A DNA stretch of 64,000 bases, from positions 263,967,562 through 264,031,561 of the forward strand of contig JARDYH010000003.1 of NCBI GenBank assembly GCA_029215795.1, read 5' to 3'. This stretch comes from Anniella stebbinsi. Its lineage: Eukaryota; Chordata; Lepidosauria; Squamata; Anniellidae. Under the pieces are notes generated by a model, which made no database searches, was not told where the DNA came from, and was given only the letters and a program-made list of their open reading frames with translations. This document shows positions 13,128 to 23,640 of the stretch, one piece after another. Made by a program: the position numbers and the translations under genes. Each line of letters opens with the position of its first letter. Positions within the stretch are counted from its first letter, which is position 1.

Positions 13128-13969
13128 TTTAGTTTTGATGATGGTGGCGGCGGTAGTGGAGATTTTGCAAAACGGCGCACGCTTACGGTCACGGAAGTGA
13201 TGGCAGCCTTCGCCTTGCATCCGTGGCACGTTCAGGGCGAAGCACTTGTTCTACCAAGTGGAGCAGGAACTGCGCCGATGGCTGCGGTTGCTCCCGTTGA
13301 TGATGGGGTGGGTCAGTAGAGATGGCATTGAAGGATGTGCTGCCATAACCAGCTGCACAACAGTTGTGTCTCCAGGGCTTTCTATGAAAGCATCTTGCCC
13401 ATACAAAGAGGCATTGAAATATATATTCCAGTAGGATGAAGCTAATGGACTGTGTACAGTGGGGTTGAGATGGAAGAGAGAAGAGCGGGCCAGGGGGAGA
13501 GAGGTCACCTTTTCAAAACACAGCGATCGAACTGGAGGCATCCGTGTAGCTAATAGTTCGGGACTGCCGCTGCCTTTGGGCACGCAGTTGCTCCCGTGCT
13601 CTTAATTGATACCTAGTATTAAAAACGTCCATGAACCCATGCCTGTCAAAGGACTGCCTGCTGAACTCTTATTAAAAAGCGCAGGGGTCGGTCTTGATGT
13701 CCATAGTTTGGCAATTTTCATAAGAGTCTTTTGGTTTAGCTTTCCTCTTGACAAATGAAGTTTTAGCCACTGGCCTTTTGCTTTACTCTCCTCCAGTGAA
13801 ATAGAGATAGTACTGAGAATTGGAAGCCGGGCGTCCCTGCACACAACTTCCAAGATTCTCATTCTTACTGCTGCTTCATCGGCATCTGTGCTTCGATGGG
13901 GGCTTTGTTAAGGGGGAAACATTTGGGCTGTGCTGCACTTTTGTGGCTTGCGTAACGCGTTTTCAGGGT
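13128..13969. other. unique sequence after exon 2
   Basis: A moderately GC-rich and repeat-poor start to intron 2, with a GGCGGC stretch at 13147-13152. No second exon or repeat family recognised. Confidence 0.45.
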
Positions 13970-14035
13970 TTTTGACTTTTGTGAACAGCCCAGAGAGCTT
14001 CGGCTATGGGGCAGCATAGAAATATAGGAAATGAA
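13970..14035 (+). repeat. L2-type LINE 3' tail
   Basis: TTTTGTGAACAGCCCAGAGAG followed by CTTCGGCTATGGGGCAGCAT is the terminal motif of the LINE family seen complete at 25205-25741. Confidence 0.7.
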
Positions 14036-14273
14036 ATGAAATTCATGTTGCCCACTCAATGTTTGTTGGCTTGTAAGCTTAATTACTTTTTTTCCCGGGA
14101 TTCTTTTAGCAAAACAAAACAGAAAACAGTCCTTGACATTTTGCCCCTTGAATACAGTTTGCAAGAATACGCTGACATTTTCATGGAAATTTCTTGAGAA
14201 TTGATTCTCCATCAGTGGAGAAGTCGATGGCAGACTGTGGCGAAATGCAAAGATTTAAGCCTGGGTCATTTTC

Positions 14274-14381
14274 TCATGAATACATAATTGATTATTTGGA
14301 TCATGAATGCATAATTGGTTATTTGGATCATGAATGCATAATTGATTATTTGGATCATGAATGCATAATTGATTATTTGCC
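14274..14381 (+). repeat. 27-bp minisatellite, four units
   Basis: Units start at 14274, 14301, 14328 and 14355, each reading close to TCATGAATGCATAATTGATT plus ATTTGGA. Units differ at single positions only. The unit is a multiple of three and stays open, so it encodes a 9-residue repeat in one frame, but nothing suggests that it is translated. Confidence 0.95.
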
Positions 14382-14437
14382 ATGATGGTGATTCAGCGAT
14401 TTGTAGAGCTTGGGGGTAATGCTAGGAAAGGGTGTTG

Positions 14438-14438
14438 A

Positions 14439-14477
<39 letters not shown>

Positions 14478-15170
14478 TTATTTCTTACCTGCCTCTCCCT
14501 TTGGATCGAGGCAGGGAACAACATTAATACAATAACAATATAGATCAAATACATAAATTAATTAAAAGAGCATATAAAACAATCAACACATTTTAAAATT
14601 CTTGGTTTAAAGTTCATCTGGGTAGGCCTGCCGGGACATGCTAGTCTTTATAGCTGCCTTAAACTCAGAGGCTGCATTCAGACAGCACAATAATCAACTG
14701 GGGAGGGGGGGGGGAACAATTGTCAGTTGTATTGACTATCGTGTCGTCCGAATGCTGCCATAGTCAACTCAGCGCTGATCCTAATCCACACCATGGTTGA
14801 TTACTTATTACCATGTTGTGTGGGGAGTACCCCCTAGATATTGTAAACTGTAAAGTTAATTATTACCCCCCCCCCCCCCCCAATTGACTATCATGTTGTC
14901 TGAATGCATCCAGTGAGAGTGTTAAATTGACAAATCTCCTCCAGCAGGGTTATTCCAGAGTCTGGGGGCAACAAGAAGAAAAGGTCCTCTGGGTAACAGT
15001 TATCAGCCTAGTTTTGGCTGACTGTAGCACATTCTCCCCAGAGGACCTGAATGTGCAGGGCAGATTGTACGGGAGAAGGCGATCCTGCATGTAGGGCTTT
15101 AAAGGTAATAACCAACACTTTATGATTCCATCCTGTACAACAGGGAGTGGTGCAAGCTGCCCAGGGGATT
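14438..15170 (-). mobile_element. L2/CR1-group LINE 3' end with nested MITE
   Basis: Starts with (TAA)n and the TTACCTGCCTCTCCCTTTGG tail. It continues as reverse-strand LINE text, including AAAGGTCCTCTGGGTAACAG and GTAGGGCTTTAAAGGTAATA. Interrupted at 14670-14911. No open reverse transcriptase remains. Confidence 0.75.
14670..14911. mobile_element. PIF/Harbinger-like MITE, 242 bp
   Basis: Ends GGCTGCATTCAGACAGCACA and the inverted TGTTGTCTGAATGCATCC. The flanking trinucleotides AGA and AGT differ by one base, compatible with a decayed 3-bp duplication. Inserted in the LINE at 14438-15170, whose text continues on both sides. Confidence 0.75.
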
Positions 15171-15260
15171 GCCTCTATAGGCTTGGGATTGGATTGGGAA
15201 CATACTGATTTTCAAAATTAAAATGAGTATGTTCTCAAGCCAGTCCCAAGCCTATAGAGG
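15171..15260. repeat. 90-bp hairpin
   Basis: An arm starting GCCTCTATAGGCTTGGGATT is matched by the inverted arm ending AGTCCCAAGCCTATAGAGG. The arms are about 42 bp with about five mismatches and a tiny loop. It adjoins the end of a LINE relic. It may be a miniature palindromic element. A miRNA-like transcript is possible but unsupported. Confidence 0.8.
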
Positions 15261-16297
15261 AAGACCACAGGGCTGCTTACTCCGGAGGAAAAAAAATAGC
15301 CCGTTCCTGACAAGCAGCAGAATCAGGCGATAGTGGACAGTACCACTTCAGGCTGCAGATGGAGGGAGGGGAGGCCGGCCATTTTGGACTGCTTCTCCAT
15401 TTATACAAAACTCCTTGCGAATCAAAAATGAGCATTCCAGGGAGCCAGCTCAGTCCCTGTTGTTCGAACTTTCTACTTGCAGGGAGGTTGCTTTTGTTTA
15501 ATATGGGGGAGCTTTACAAACGGTATTCCTCACCCACAGCCAAGGTCAGGACAACGTGAAGAATGTTTGGATTTCATAAGTGGGATGTTTCTTGAGCTGA
15601 CATTATTTTCCATGAAACATGAGAGCCAAAGTCCTAGTGGATTGTTTGGGGTTCATTCTGATGGCCTTTGGGTTTGAATCCACTGTCCAGAAGGCAAACT
15701 ATTCTCCTGAGAGTAGTGTGCACTTCTATATCTAGCTGGATAAAGAGAGAAACAGAGGAATTAGTAGGTGGACTAGTGTGCAAGCCTGGAAGACCATAGA
15801 TAAATGGCTTGGTAGCCTGGCTGAGGAGGAATTAAATAGCTTCTTAGGAACTCTCTGTTAGCTTTAGATCCCAGTATCTGCAGTAGCTTGTAACATGCAT
15901 ACATGTAATTGTACTGAATTACGCTTCAGTGCAATTTGTATTGATTTATTATCATGTATTTAAATATATCAATTCCACTCCTCAGTCATAAATGCTCCGG
16001 GATCCGCTTACATGCAGTCAGTAAAACAAGACTGATTCCATGCTTGCAGGTTTGCAATCCAAAAAGACACGACACGCAAGGAGAAGAGAATGCAGAGGGA
16101 AGAGGGGGGAAATGAATTCTTCTGGCAGGGCTGGTGGAATGCCCTTGCTTGCTTCTCCTGTGTTCTTCTGTACAGCCTGCGCGATTGGCTGTAATTCAGA
16201 ATTACAGTGTGGAATGCCTCTGGACGTAGGGATGGATAGGCTCCCCTGGGCCTGGAGTGGTGGGTGGATTGCTCGGTGGGCGGTCCATGACTGACCG
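15261..16297. other. intron 2 stretch, nothing recognised
   Basis: Unique-looking sequence, AT-rich near 15880-15970. No repeat family or exon identified. Confidence 0.4.
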
Positions 16298-16552
16298 CAG
16301 CTGTCCACTTCTCCCTGTGCATTGGCTTTGAACCAGCATTTTCCATAAAAGCTGGGCTCCCGAAAGTGTGCAGCTCGGATCTTGTGCGCAATGGCTGCTG
16401 TAAATGGCCATTTCCGCAAGATGAGAGGCATGCCTTGAATCTCTAGGAAATGGCCTTTTATGGCAGCCATTGTGCACAAGAACAAATCTGCACACTTTCG
16501 GGAGCCCAGCTTTTATGGAAAATGTCGGCTTGCAGGGAGAAGCGGGCAGCTG
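16298..16552. repeat. long foldback (arms about 120 bp)
   Basis: The left arm runs from CAGCTGTCCACTTCTCCCTG through CATTTTCCATAAAAGCTGGG and CTCCCGAAAGTGTGCAG to GGCCATTTCC. The right arm repeats the same text inverted with scattered mismatches, and the loop is about 25 bp. The matching stops sharply on both sides. No target duplication was found, and no related copy was seen elsewhere in the window. Confidence 0.85.
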
Positions 16553-16734
16553 TGGGCGCTTGCGGACCACATGGTACTTGATGGATGTGCGCGCTAGCAC
16601 CCCTTGGCTTGGTGAGCTGGGTCTGGGGATTTGGATGGGGGGCTGCCTGCTGGATTCCCAGACCTAGCCGGATGCCTGCGACTTCCCTACCTGTATGCCA
16701 CTTACTGGTGGACATGAGTGGGATGGGGCTATTG

Positions 16735-16820
16735 CATTCACATCCTGCTTGTGGGCTTCTCAAGGCACCTGGTTGGCCATTGTGTGCATGGCTTCTGGAT
16801 CCAGCTGGACTCTTATGTTC
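16735..16820 (+). repeat. CR1 3' end fragment
   Basis: Text from CATCCTGCTTGTGGGCTTCT to GACTCTTATGTTC matches the last part of the CR1 tail in the plus orientation (compare 50540-50648). Confidence 0.65.
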
Positions 16821-17236
16821 ATAGAATCATAGAATAGTAGAGTTGGAAGGGGCCTATAAGGCCATTAAGTCCAACTCCCTGCTCAATGCCAGAATCCACC
16901 TTAAAGCATCCCTGACAGATGGCTGTCCAGCTGCCTCTTGAATGCTTCTAGTGTGGGAGAGCCTATGACCTCCCAAGGTCATTGGGTCCATTGTCGTACC
17001 ACTCTAACAGTCAGGAAGTTTTTCCTGATGGCCAGACGGAATTGGGTTTCCTGTAACTTGAGCCCATCATTCAGTGTCCTGCACCCTGGGTTGATCGAGA
17101 AGAGATCGTGGCCCTCCTCTGTATGACAACCTTTCAAGTATTTGAAGAGTGCTATCATGTCTCCCCTCAGTCTTCTCTTCTCCAGGCTAAACATGCCCAG
17201 TTCTTTCAGTCTCTCTTCATAGGGCTGTTTCCATCC
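16821..17236 (-). mobile_element. CR1 LINE 3' end
   Basis: It begins with the reversed CR1 terminal repeat ATAGAATCATAGAA. In the minus strand, 17194-16979 encodes a CR1 C-terminal remnant containing [20 protein letters not shown]. It is 5'-truncated, as usual for CR1. A similar copy is at 54569-54970. Confidence 0.9.
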
Positions 17237-18874
17237 TTGCTAAGCCTCACTTGCTCTTGGGGGTAAGAGGCAGGTGAAGTAGCGATGTCCACTTGTTTCT
17301 ATCATTGCAGGTTACAGGAAGAGGGGAGGAACTTAACTAGGGCCTCCTGCTTTGGCTGTAGTCTTGTGATTTCAGTAACACTTATTCCCCCCCAGCCCAA
17401 GTCCCCCCCAAATCATCATGTGGGTCACGGTACTCTGGTGCGATTTGCATGAACCAGGTGTGATGCATCAGTACTCACGAATATGTATCGACGAATAGGC
17501 TCTTAAAACATGTTTCGCTCCGTTTATTCCAAGCCTCTTATTTCATAACCCTTTTGTTTGAGGGGAAATGCTGCTTGCTCCATTTACACCTCCCCTCCGC
17601 ACGCTTTCCCTTTTTTTGCATCGACGAGAAATAGCAAAGTGGCCGGCTTCTCTTCTCGCTCCCCGTTGAGGTCATTAACGAGCGAGAGGAAAAGTGCTGA
17701 CTAACACTCCCTGGCACGTACCACCGGAGGTGTGATAGGTCAGAAAAGGAACAAGCCGTTTGGAGAACCGGCATTCATTTAAAGTGCAAGGTGGGCGGCA
17801 GAGGGAAGGGGAGAGGAAAAAATAAAAGGTGTGTGCAGGTTATATGGAAGCACAGCTCATTGTTGTGAACACTGCTTGCACCAAGTCTGTTCCCATGGAG
17901 GAGCGCTGAACGATACCAGTGGGACCTGCAGCAATATGTTATAGAGCATCCCCCACCCCACCCCTTGTCAAAGGAGAGCTGCTATTCAGGGATGCGAAGA
18001 GGCATTTCCTCCACGCAGGGCATTCTGCTTCCCCCAACAGATAATCAGCATTCTGTTGCCACTGAGCATACTTAGCCCTTGTTGCTGGCCTTTGGTTTCC
18101 CTTTTATTGCTTTGGTTTTCTTCCCTTAAGATTTTTTGTATTTCTCCAAATCTTGGGGGTCCCTCCAGGGCTGGGCCCTATCATTAGCCAGCATGATGTG
18201 CCTGCTCTGCTCTCCCCTCTCCCTGGGCCAGAGGCCTCGTGGTGTCTTTTTATTGGGGCCGCCTCCTCCATCCGCCTAACCTCCCACCCACCCTACCTGT
18301 TTGCCAGGCCAGCTGGCCTGCCAACCAACCAACCCGGTCAGGCGGTCGCTCCTGCTGCAGTAGTTTAGCCGACCTCCTCCAGGGCCCTCTCAGGTGGGGC
18401 GCAAGGCGGGAATGGTGGCCTGGCATGCAGGAGCGAGTGGAGAGCTAGGTTGGCTGGCCAAGCGGGTAGGGTGGGTGGGTGGGGGTGGCAGCCCTGGCAG
18501 TGGCTGTGGCCAGAAGAAGCCGGTGGGCTTCCTGAGGAGGTGGGCGGGCGGCAGCAGCGGCACGACCACCTTGCTGGGGGTGGCAACACCTCGGGTCAGG
18601 CACGTTGATTCCTTCCTCTTGTTTCTCAGTGGGCCCATTTTGACTCCATCTCCATTGGCACTCACCACCTTAGTGCAATATTAGAAGGAGGGATGGTCAG
18701 GGGGGGGTCATGGAAATGTGCGCAAATGAATGACGATGCAGGGATTCCTGCCTTGAATCCCATGGACGGCCAGGGTACATGGCTGTTTTGTCCATGGTTG
18801 GCCCCCTTTCCCCCTGCCCACATTGCAGTATGGGTACAGTGATCAGGGCCTTGGTGTTGCGTATACCCTGGCTG
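17237..18874. other. intron 2 stretch; repeat-poor then GC-rich
   Basis: 17480-17800 is repeat-poor, with CpGs and no coding signal, and could be regulatory. 18150-18600 is GC-rich with short GGTGGG and CCAACC runs and paired GGCCAGCTGGCC text. No family or gene is assigned. Confidence 0.4.
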
Positions 18875-18965
18875 TCTCCTGGCTGGATCAGACCAAGGTT
18901 CATCTCAGTCAGCAATCCGTTTCCAACAGGGACCAACCACTGGAAGCTCACACGCAAGATATGGT
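18875..18965 (-). repeat. CR1 3' end fragment
   Basis: GGCTGGATCAGACCAAGGTTC, then the AGGGACCAACCA motif, is the reversed CR1 tail. Confidence 0.6.
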
Positions 18966-18982
18966 AGTGATGCTCCCCCTTC

Positions 18983-19072
18983 TGTAGTCTCCACAAACCT
19001 AATGCCCTCCAGATGTGCTGGTTTCCAACTCCCACTGCATCTGGAGTCTAGCACACCTGGAGGGCACCAAGT
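18983..19072. repeat. hAT-like MITE relic
   Basis: ATGCCCTCCAGATGTGCTGG at the left faces the inverted CACACCTGGAGGGCACCAAG at the right. The middle is shortened relative to the family at 11059. Confidence 0.6.
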
Positions 19073-19084
19073 TGGTAGACAGCT

Positions 19085-19155
19085 GGTTCGCCCCTGTCCA
19101 AACAGAGTGCTGGACTAGATGGATCCTCAGTCTGATCCAGCATGGAGGAAGGCCC
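19085..19155 (+). repeat. CR1 3' end fragment
   Basis: AACAGAGTGCTGGACTAGATGG and CTGATCCAGCATGG match the CR1 tail in plus orientation. Confidence 0.65.
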
Positions 19156-19381
19156 TCCTATTGTTTCCCCCCAACATTTGTTAATCTGGGTGGAACTGCC
19201 TACTACCTTAACAAGTATATATATTTGTTGATTAATGGTAATGCAGTGGGTTAGGGACATTTGAAGGGGAGGATCAGCTGGATGGTGTGCCTAACTCTCC
19301 TCCGGATCATCAGTTATTCTCTCGCAACCTCCCCCTCCCTAGGTCTCCCCTGTTGGTTAATGATAAGGCAGGGAGAGGGGC

Positions 19382-19954
19382 TGTCAGGATCAGGTCTGTT
19401 CTCTATAGTGTGGGGGAAGGGGTTGCAGGGGTCAATCAGACCCAGAATCCGAAGGTCAGGAATTCACCAGGCAACACAGGAAACGGGGGAGGAGATTCTG
19501 GAAGACTCGTCAGGAGTCAAGGATGAATCTTCCCAGAAGCTTATCTGTGAGAATGCAGATGGCCCAGAGACCATCCCACTCCTTCAGGGAACACAGCCTC
19601 TGTCTGAGGGGGAGGAGACATCAGAGTTGACAGATCCCAGAGTCTGCCGAAAGGTCAAGAGGGTGGAGCTGAGAGGGGGTGAGAGGCGGTTTCTTGGGGT
19701 AGCAGCTTGCAAGAGGCTTCTTAAGGAAGACCCTCCCTAACAAAAAGTGTCTGTTGGAGTCCTGTGAACAGTCCTGCTTGAGCTGAAGGCAACTGCCTAG
19801 CTTTTTAGTCAAATTAAGCTTAGAGCATAGCTCCTAGCATTCACACACCCTTCCGGTGAGAAGAGATGTTTGTTTGTTGAATAAAGCTTTGTGGATGACA
19901 CAGCAGACATCTTTATTGTCTCATACCAGCAGGGGGGGTCTTGGAATCATGACA
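19382..19954 (+). mobile_element. probable solo LTR, 573 bp
   Basis: It starts TGTCAGGATC and ends GAATCATGACA, giving the TG..CA ends and short inverted repeat of an LTR. A polyadenylation signal AATAAA lies at about 19880 within GAATAAAGCTTTGTGG, in the right place for an R/U5 boundary. The flanks GGGGC and TGGGC form a 5-bp target duplication with one mismatch. There is no internal retroelement region or second LTR next to it, so it is read as a solo LTR of a Gypsy-type or endogenous-retrovirus element; which one cannot be told. An open frame of 159 codons crossing its start has no conserved motif. Confidence 0.6.
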
Positions 19955-20439
19955 TGGGCATTTGCAGGGGATGGTCAGCAGGCAGGAAGGTGTGGTTAAC
20001 CTTCCTCCCACTATCAATGCTTCCCCTGCAACCTCCCCTGCCCAGGTCTCCCCCACCCCAACTGTGTTTGTTTCCAATCTTGGGAGACTAGCTGGAAGAA
20101 TAACAAGAACTGGCTGGGATGCCAGGAGTTGCATGGGAGAATAGGTGGGTGCAAACTCCCCTATATTTGTGTTACCTGGCAATCGTAGGTTTGGGAAACA
20201 CGTGTTTGCTGCTTCATGTGGAGTTAACATCCTCCCAGGCGCACACTCTTATCGACCATGTTGATATTCAAAGTCATCACCCAATTCATCTTGGAAGGCA
20301 TGGAAGGACCAGAGAAGGCCTTAGGTCTAGGTGGGAGAAAGCCTTAAGGCCGAGATGGCTAGACTTCAGGCTTGTGGGATCGACTTTGTTTTTAATGAGA
20401 ATTTTTAAGATCCATCATCCAGAGACAAATAGTGGCTTG
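19955..20439. other. flank of LTR, nothing recognised
   Basis: Around 20000-20060 the text TGCAACCTCCCCTGCCCAGGTC resembles CGCAACCTCCCCCTCCCTAG on the other side of the LTR (near 19323). This could be an old local duplication. No gene seen. Confidence 0.35.
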
Positions 20440-20516
20440 GCGCCTATCTACACTACTGCTTCAAAATGGTTTATAACAGTTTTAAACCGTTTTAAAGCAG
20501 TAGTGTAGATAGGCTC
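20440..20516. mobile_element. 77-bp palindromic mini-MITE
   Basis: Almost wholly inverted: GCCTATCTACACTACTGCTT at the left, and its complement AAAGCAGTAGTGTAGATAGGC at the right. The 3-bp flanks TTG/TTG (20437-20439 and 20517-20519) duplicate the target. A longer member is at 30895-31034. Confidence 0.85.
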
Positions 20517-21189
20517 TTGGAGTGGTGGTGGTGATCAACATGCACTTAGAATTCAGGGACAGGGGTGACCCCCAGCATATGGCCAGCGCAGGAATTTGTG
20601 TTCAGTACCAGAACTGAGCTCACAGTCCTTTCATCCCCGGAGGATCAGTCCCTGCTTCCCCTTCTAGCTTTCTTTCAGTGGTCTGACTCATTGCTACTGT
20701 GAAACGACTGGGAAGCAGAAACCCTTTGCTGATCAACTGCAAATCTATTTATATATTTGCAGCATTTTTGCAACAGGTTCTCTGGGCTGTGTATTGAGAA
20801 AATGTGAAACCATCAAATATATTTTAAACACATGCAGACACGCAGACACACACACACACACCAAACATAACATTAAAACAAGTTAAGATCACATCAGAAT
20901 AAAATCAGCAAAAGTAGCACCTAAGGCTTAAAAAGCTTAAAAAAAATCAAAAAGCTTGGGGAAATAAATGGTTTTCACCTGGTGCCCCAACAATCACCAG
21001 GTGACCCTCCCTAGGGAGGGCTTTCCAAAGCTGGGGTGCCCAAATCTGACCCTTTCAGGGTTCCAATCTGGCCCTCAGGTGTTCCCCAGAAGATCACACC
21101 TGCTTTCCCTATCCACCATTTGGTGGTTTTCTGGAACTTGTGCAGTCCCCCCTCCCATTCTAAATTTGTATCCTAAGATGTAGTCATTG

Positions 21190-21555
21190 ACCCTGTTTGG
21201 ATGACACACTTAGTCATGATGGTTAAGCATTGTGAGTTAAACTTTAGGACTTAGCATGTCATGTGAACCATTCCTAACCACGGTGGCTACATAACCATGG
21301 TTAAAACACACTCACTAATAGGGTGATCATATGGAAAGGAGGACAGGGCTCGTATATCTTTAACAATCGTATAGAAAATGGAATTTCATCAGGTGTCATC
21401 TGTATGCATGCAGCACCTGGTGAAATTCCCTCTTCATCACAACAGTTAAAGCTTCAGGAGCCCTGTCCTCCTTTTCATATGGTCACCCTACTCACTAACC
21501 ATTAGCTGCAATACGGTTTGCGGCCTGATCATAGCTTAGCGTGTTGTCTGAACAG
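21190..21555. mobile_element. Harbinger-like MITE split by hAT element
   Basis: Ends GACCCTGTTTGGATGACACA and the inverted GCGTGTTGTCTGAACAGGGCC. The flanks ATT and AAT are not an exact duplication. Internal pairs around AACCATGG are typical. Interrupted at 21319-21490. Confidence 0.7.
21319..21490. mobile_element. hAT MITE, 172-bp monomer form
   Basis: Ends TAGGGTGATCATATGGAAAG and the inverted TTTTCATATGGTCACCCTA. A perfect 8-bp target duplication CTCACTAA lies at 21311-21318 and 21491-21498. This is the single-unit relative of the four 320-bp foldbacks at 46.7-51.8 kb. Confidence 0.92.
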
Positions 21556-22498
21556 GGCCAATGTCAGTAATAGCTTTAAGGTAAAATATTTTGGCCTGAC
21601 CCCTTTGACCCCATCTGCAACTGGAATGTGTCCCCCCCCCCGAACTTCTCCAAAATGGAATTCGGCCCTAGGGCTAAAAGAGTTTGGGTAACTTGGTCAG
21701 AAGCTATGTGGTACTTTAAAGGATAAAACCAGCCGTTTTGAATTGTTCAGGAGCCAATGTTATTGCATTAAAAACTGTAGAGATGTTTCCTGTGTGCCTG
21801 GTGATCCCAGTCATTAATCCAGCTGCTGCATCTTGGGCCAGTCAAAATTTCTGAACAGTCTTCAAAGGCAGCCCCATGCACAACATATTGGAAATAATCC
21901 AGAAGGTGTGCTACCTGAATGTGGATCACCATGGCCAGGCTTTCTCCATTGAGGAAGCCCCTTCCAGTGAGTGAGAGCTATGCAGCCAGGTCCAGTGCAG
22001 ATTTACTCTAAACCAACTCCTACCATTTTCAGTGGGGGTCACTCTGAAGTCAGTGTGGGTAGGATTGCATGTAGTGCTGTCTGCACATGGTATCGTTGCA
22101 GGTTAAAAGGACGGCACATGGTAGAGTGCCATGATGGTTAACGTAAGAGCCCACTTGGGTGGTGACTCCTTTGGGAGTGCGGCCAGATCTTGTCTGGTAG
22201 TGAGACGTAGGGGCTTCAATGAATGAGTAGCCACTGGAAAGCTGCTAGGCTGAAGAATGTGAGTGCTCTCGAAGAGTGAAAAGGTTTTCATCCTTGGCGC
22301 AGCTCATAATGGGTAGCTTTTTGACGGTTACGGATGCTCATGTCAAATTTCTTAATGAAAAAAAGCTCCTTTGAGAAAGTCAAGCAGTTGCTAATCTTGG
22401 ATTATTCTTCCTGAAAGAGGAATGGGGCGGGGGAAATAACGCAATGACTCATTCCAGTAATGGGAGCATACATTTGATAGCAGTCTGGTGATCAGACT

Positions 22499-22727
22499 GG
22501 GCCCAGATCCACACCAAGCAGGATATAGCGGTATGAAAGTGGTATATAAAAGACAGGAGCTACACCAAGCAGGATATAGTGGAATATATGTGTCAATGGG
22601 CCCCAACAGTTGTCACTGCACTTCAATACTGCTATAAAGCTGTAGTGCGGCTCCTGCCTTTTATATACTGCTTATGTACTGCTTTCATAGTGCAATATCC
22701 TGCTTGGTGTAGATCTGGCCTGGGTCA
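22499..22727. mobile_element. palindromic MITE (CACCAAGCAGGATATAG type)
   Basis: GGCCCAGATCCACACCAAGC at the left faces the inverted GCTTGGTGTAGATCTGGCC at the right. The left end text CACCAAGCAGGATATAG recurs at about 22563, an internal duplication. Related partial copies are at 38940 and 59380. Confidence 0.78.
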
Positions 22728-22736
22728 AAATGAGAA

Positions 22737-22757
22737 GTGTGTGTGTGTGTGTGTGTT
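22737..22757. repeat. (TG)n microsatellite
   Basis: About ten TG units followed by a G-run, immediately after the MITE. Confidence 0.85.
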
Positions 22758-23317
22758 GGGGGGGGGCTTGATCCCCGCCCAGTCCCAGACTCTGAAGTCA
22801 TAATGGACTTTGACCTGAGATGGACCCTTGGACAGAACCTGGGATGGAACCTGGAAGGCATTCTGTCCTGAAGAACATTTATTTCGTGTCAGGGATGTGC
22901 TGTAGGCAGTTATCAGAGGGGAGTCAAGATCCAGCAGTTGTGGCAAAGGATGTGATTTGGGACAGAGAGTGGGGTTGAAACTCAGGGGTCTGAGTCAAGG
23001 AACAGACGGAATGAAACGGACTGTTGTTCAGGCAAAGTTCCAGCCCCAAAAGGAAACCTTGGAAACTCTTCTTGACTAGGAGGGCCCCATGGCCAACCTG
23101 GGAGGTGGGAGAAGATGCTTCAATCTGCAGTTCTTGTGGCTCACCGTACAAGGCAGATGTGCACCAAACCGAAGGTTCTCGAAGTGCTAGTACTGGCAGC
23201 TTCTGAAGTTTAGAGTTCCCAGAGGACTTTAGTCGAAGCTCCTCTTCCTAGGAAGGCAAAGGGTAGAACAGGTAGGAGGGAGGATTCCCTCTGCCTCAAA
23301 ATGTATACTGGCTAGAT
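22758..23317. other. intron 2 stretch, nothing recognised
   Basis: Unique-looking sequence without coding or repeat signal that I can name. Confidence 0.35.
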
Positions 23318-23640
23318 AATGTTATGATTATTACAATTATTGCTATTATTAAATAAATTTCCCCTAAAAAAAAAAGAAGTCGCTAAAAGTAGCTTACGGA
23401 AATGTAAAATGCATAAAAAATACAAACCAATTGCAACACGTTTGGAACGAGCTAAAAGCAGCAGCAAAGACTAGAACACAAAAAGCCAAAAGTAACACAC
23501 TCAATAAATCAAACTGTGCCACAGCAGAGTCAAATGCTTGTTTAAAGCGAAATGTCTTCAGAACACAGATAAAGAGGCAGCTGACCTAACCGCTCTTGGG
23601 GAGGGAGTTCCACATATGGAGCGCAGAATCACAGAGAGTC
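23318..23640 (-). mobile_element. L2-type LINE 3' end relic
   Basis: Reversed tail with TTATTAAATAAATTT, then A-rich text and GCTCTTGGGGAGGGAGTTCC, matching the LINE 3' regions elsewhere in the window. No open frame. Confidence 0.55.

Larger units (their letters stand above)
21040..21692. mobile_element. MITE relic split by Harbinger-like element
   Basis: Left end GTGCCCAAATCTGACCC and right end AAAGAGTTTGGGTAAC are roughly inverted. The two halves flank the element at 21190-21555. Its family is uncertain. Confidence 0.45.
20745..22010 (-). mobile_element. L2-type LINE relic, interrupted by a nested stack
   Basis: 20745-21045 and 21695-22010 are reversed LINE text (GGTTTTCACCTGGTGCCC and GGGAGGGCTTTCCAAAGC, then GGTACTTTAAAGGATAAAACC and CCAGCTGCTGCATC). 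They flank other elements at about 21045-21690. The copy is old and also lacks internal pieces. A (CA)n run lies at 20845-20861. Confidence 0.65.

Noticed and set aside
14274..14381. CRISPR-like array
   Set aside because: Units are contiguous with no spacers, and the genome is eukaryotic; it is a minisatellite.
19261..19740. 159-codon open frame
   Set aside because: It starts in flanking DNA and runs into the probable LTR. No retroviral or other domain is visible.
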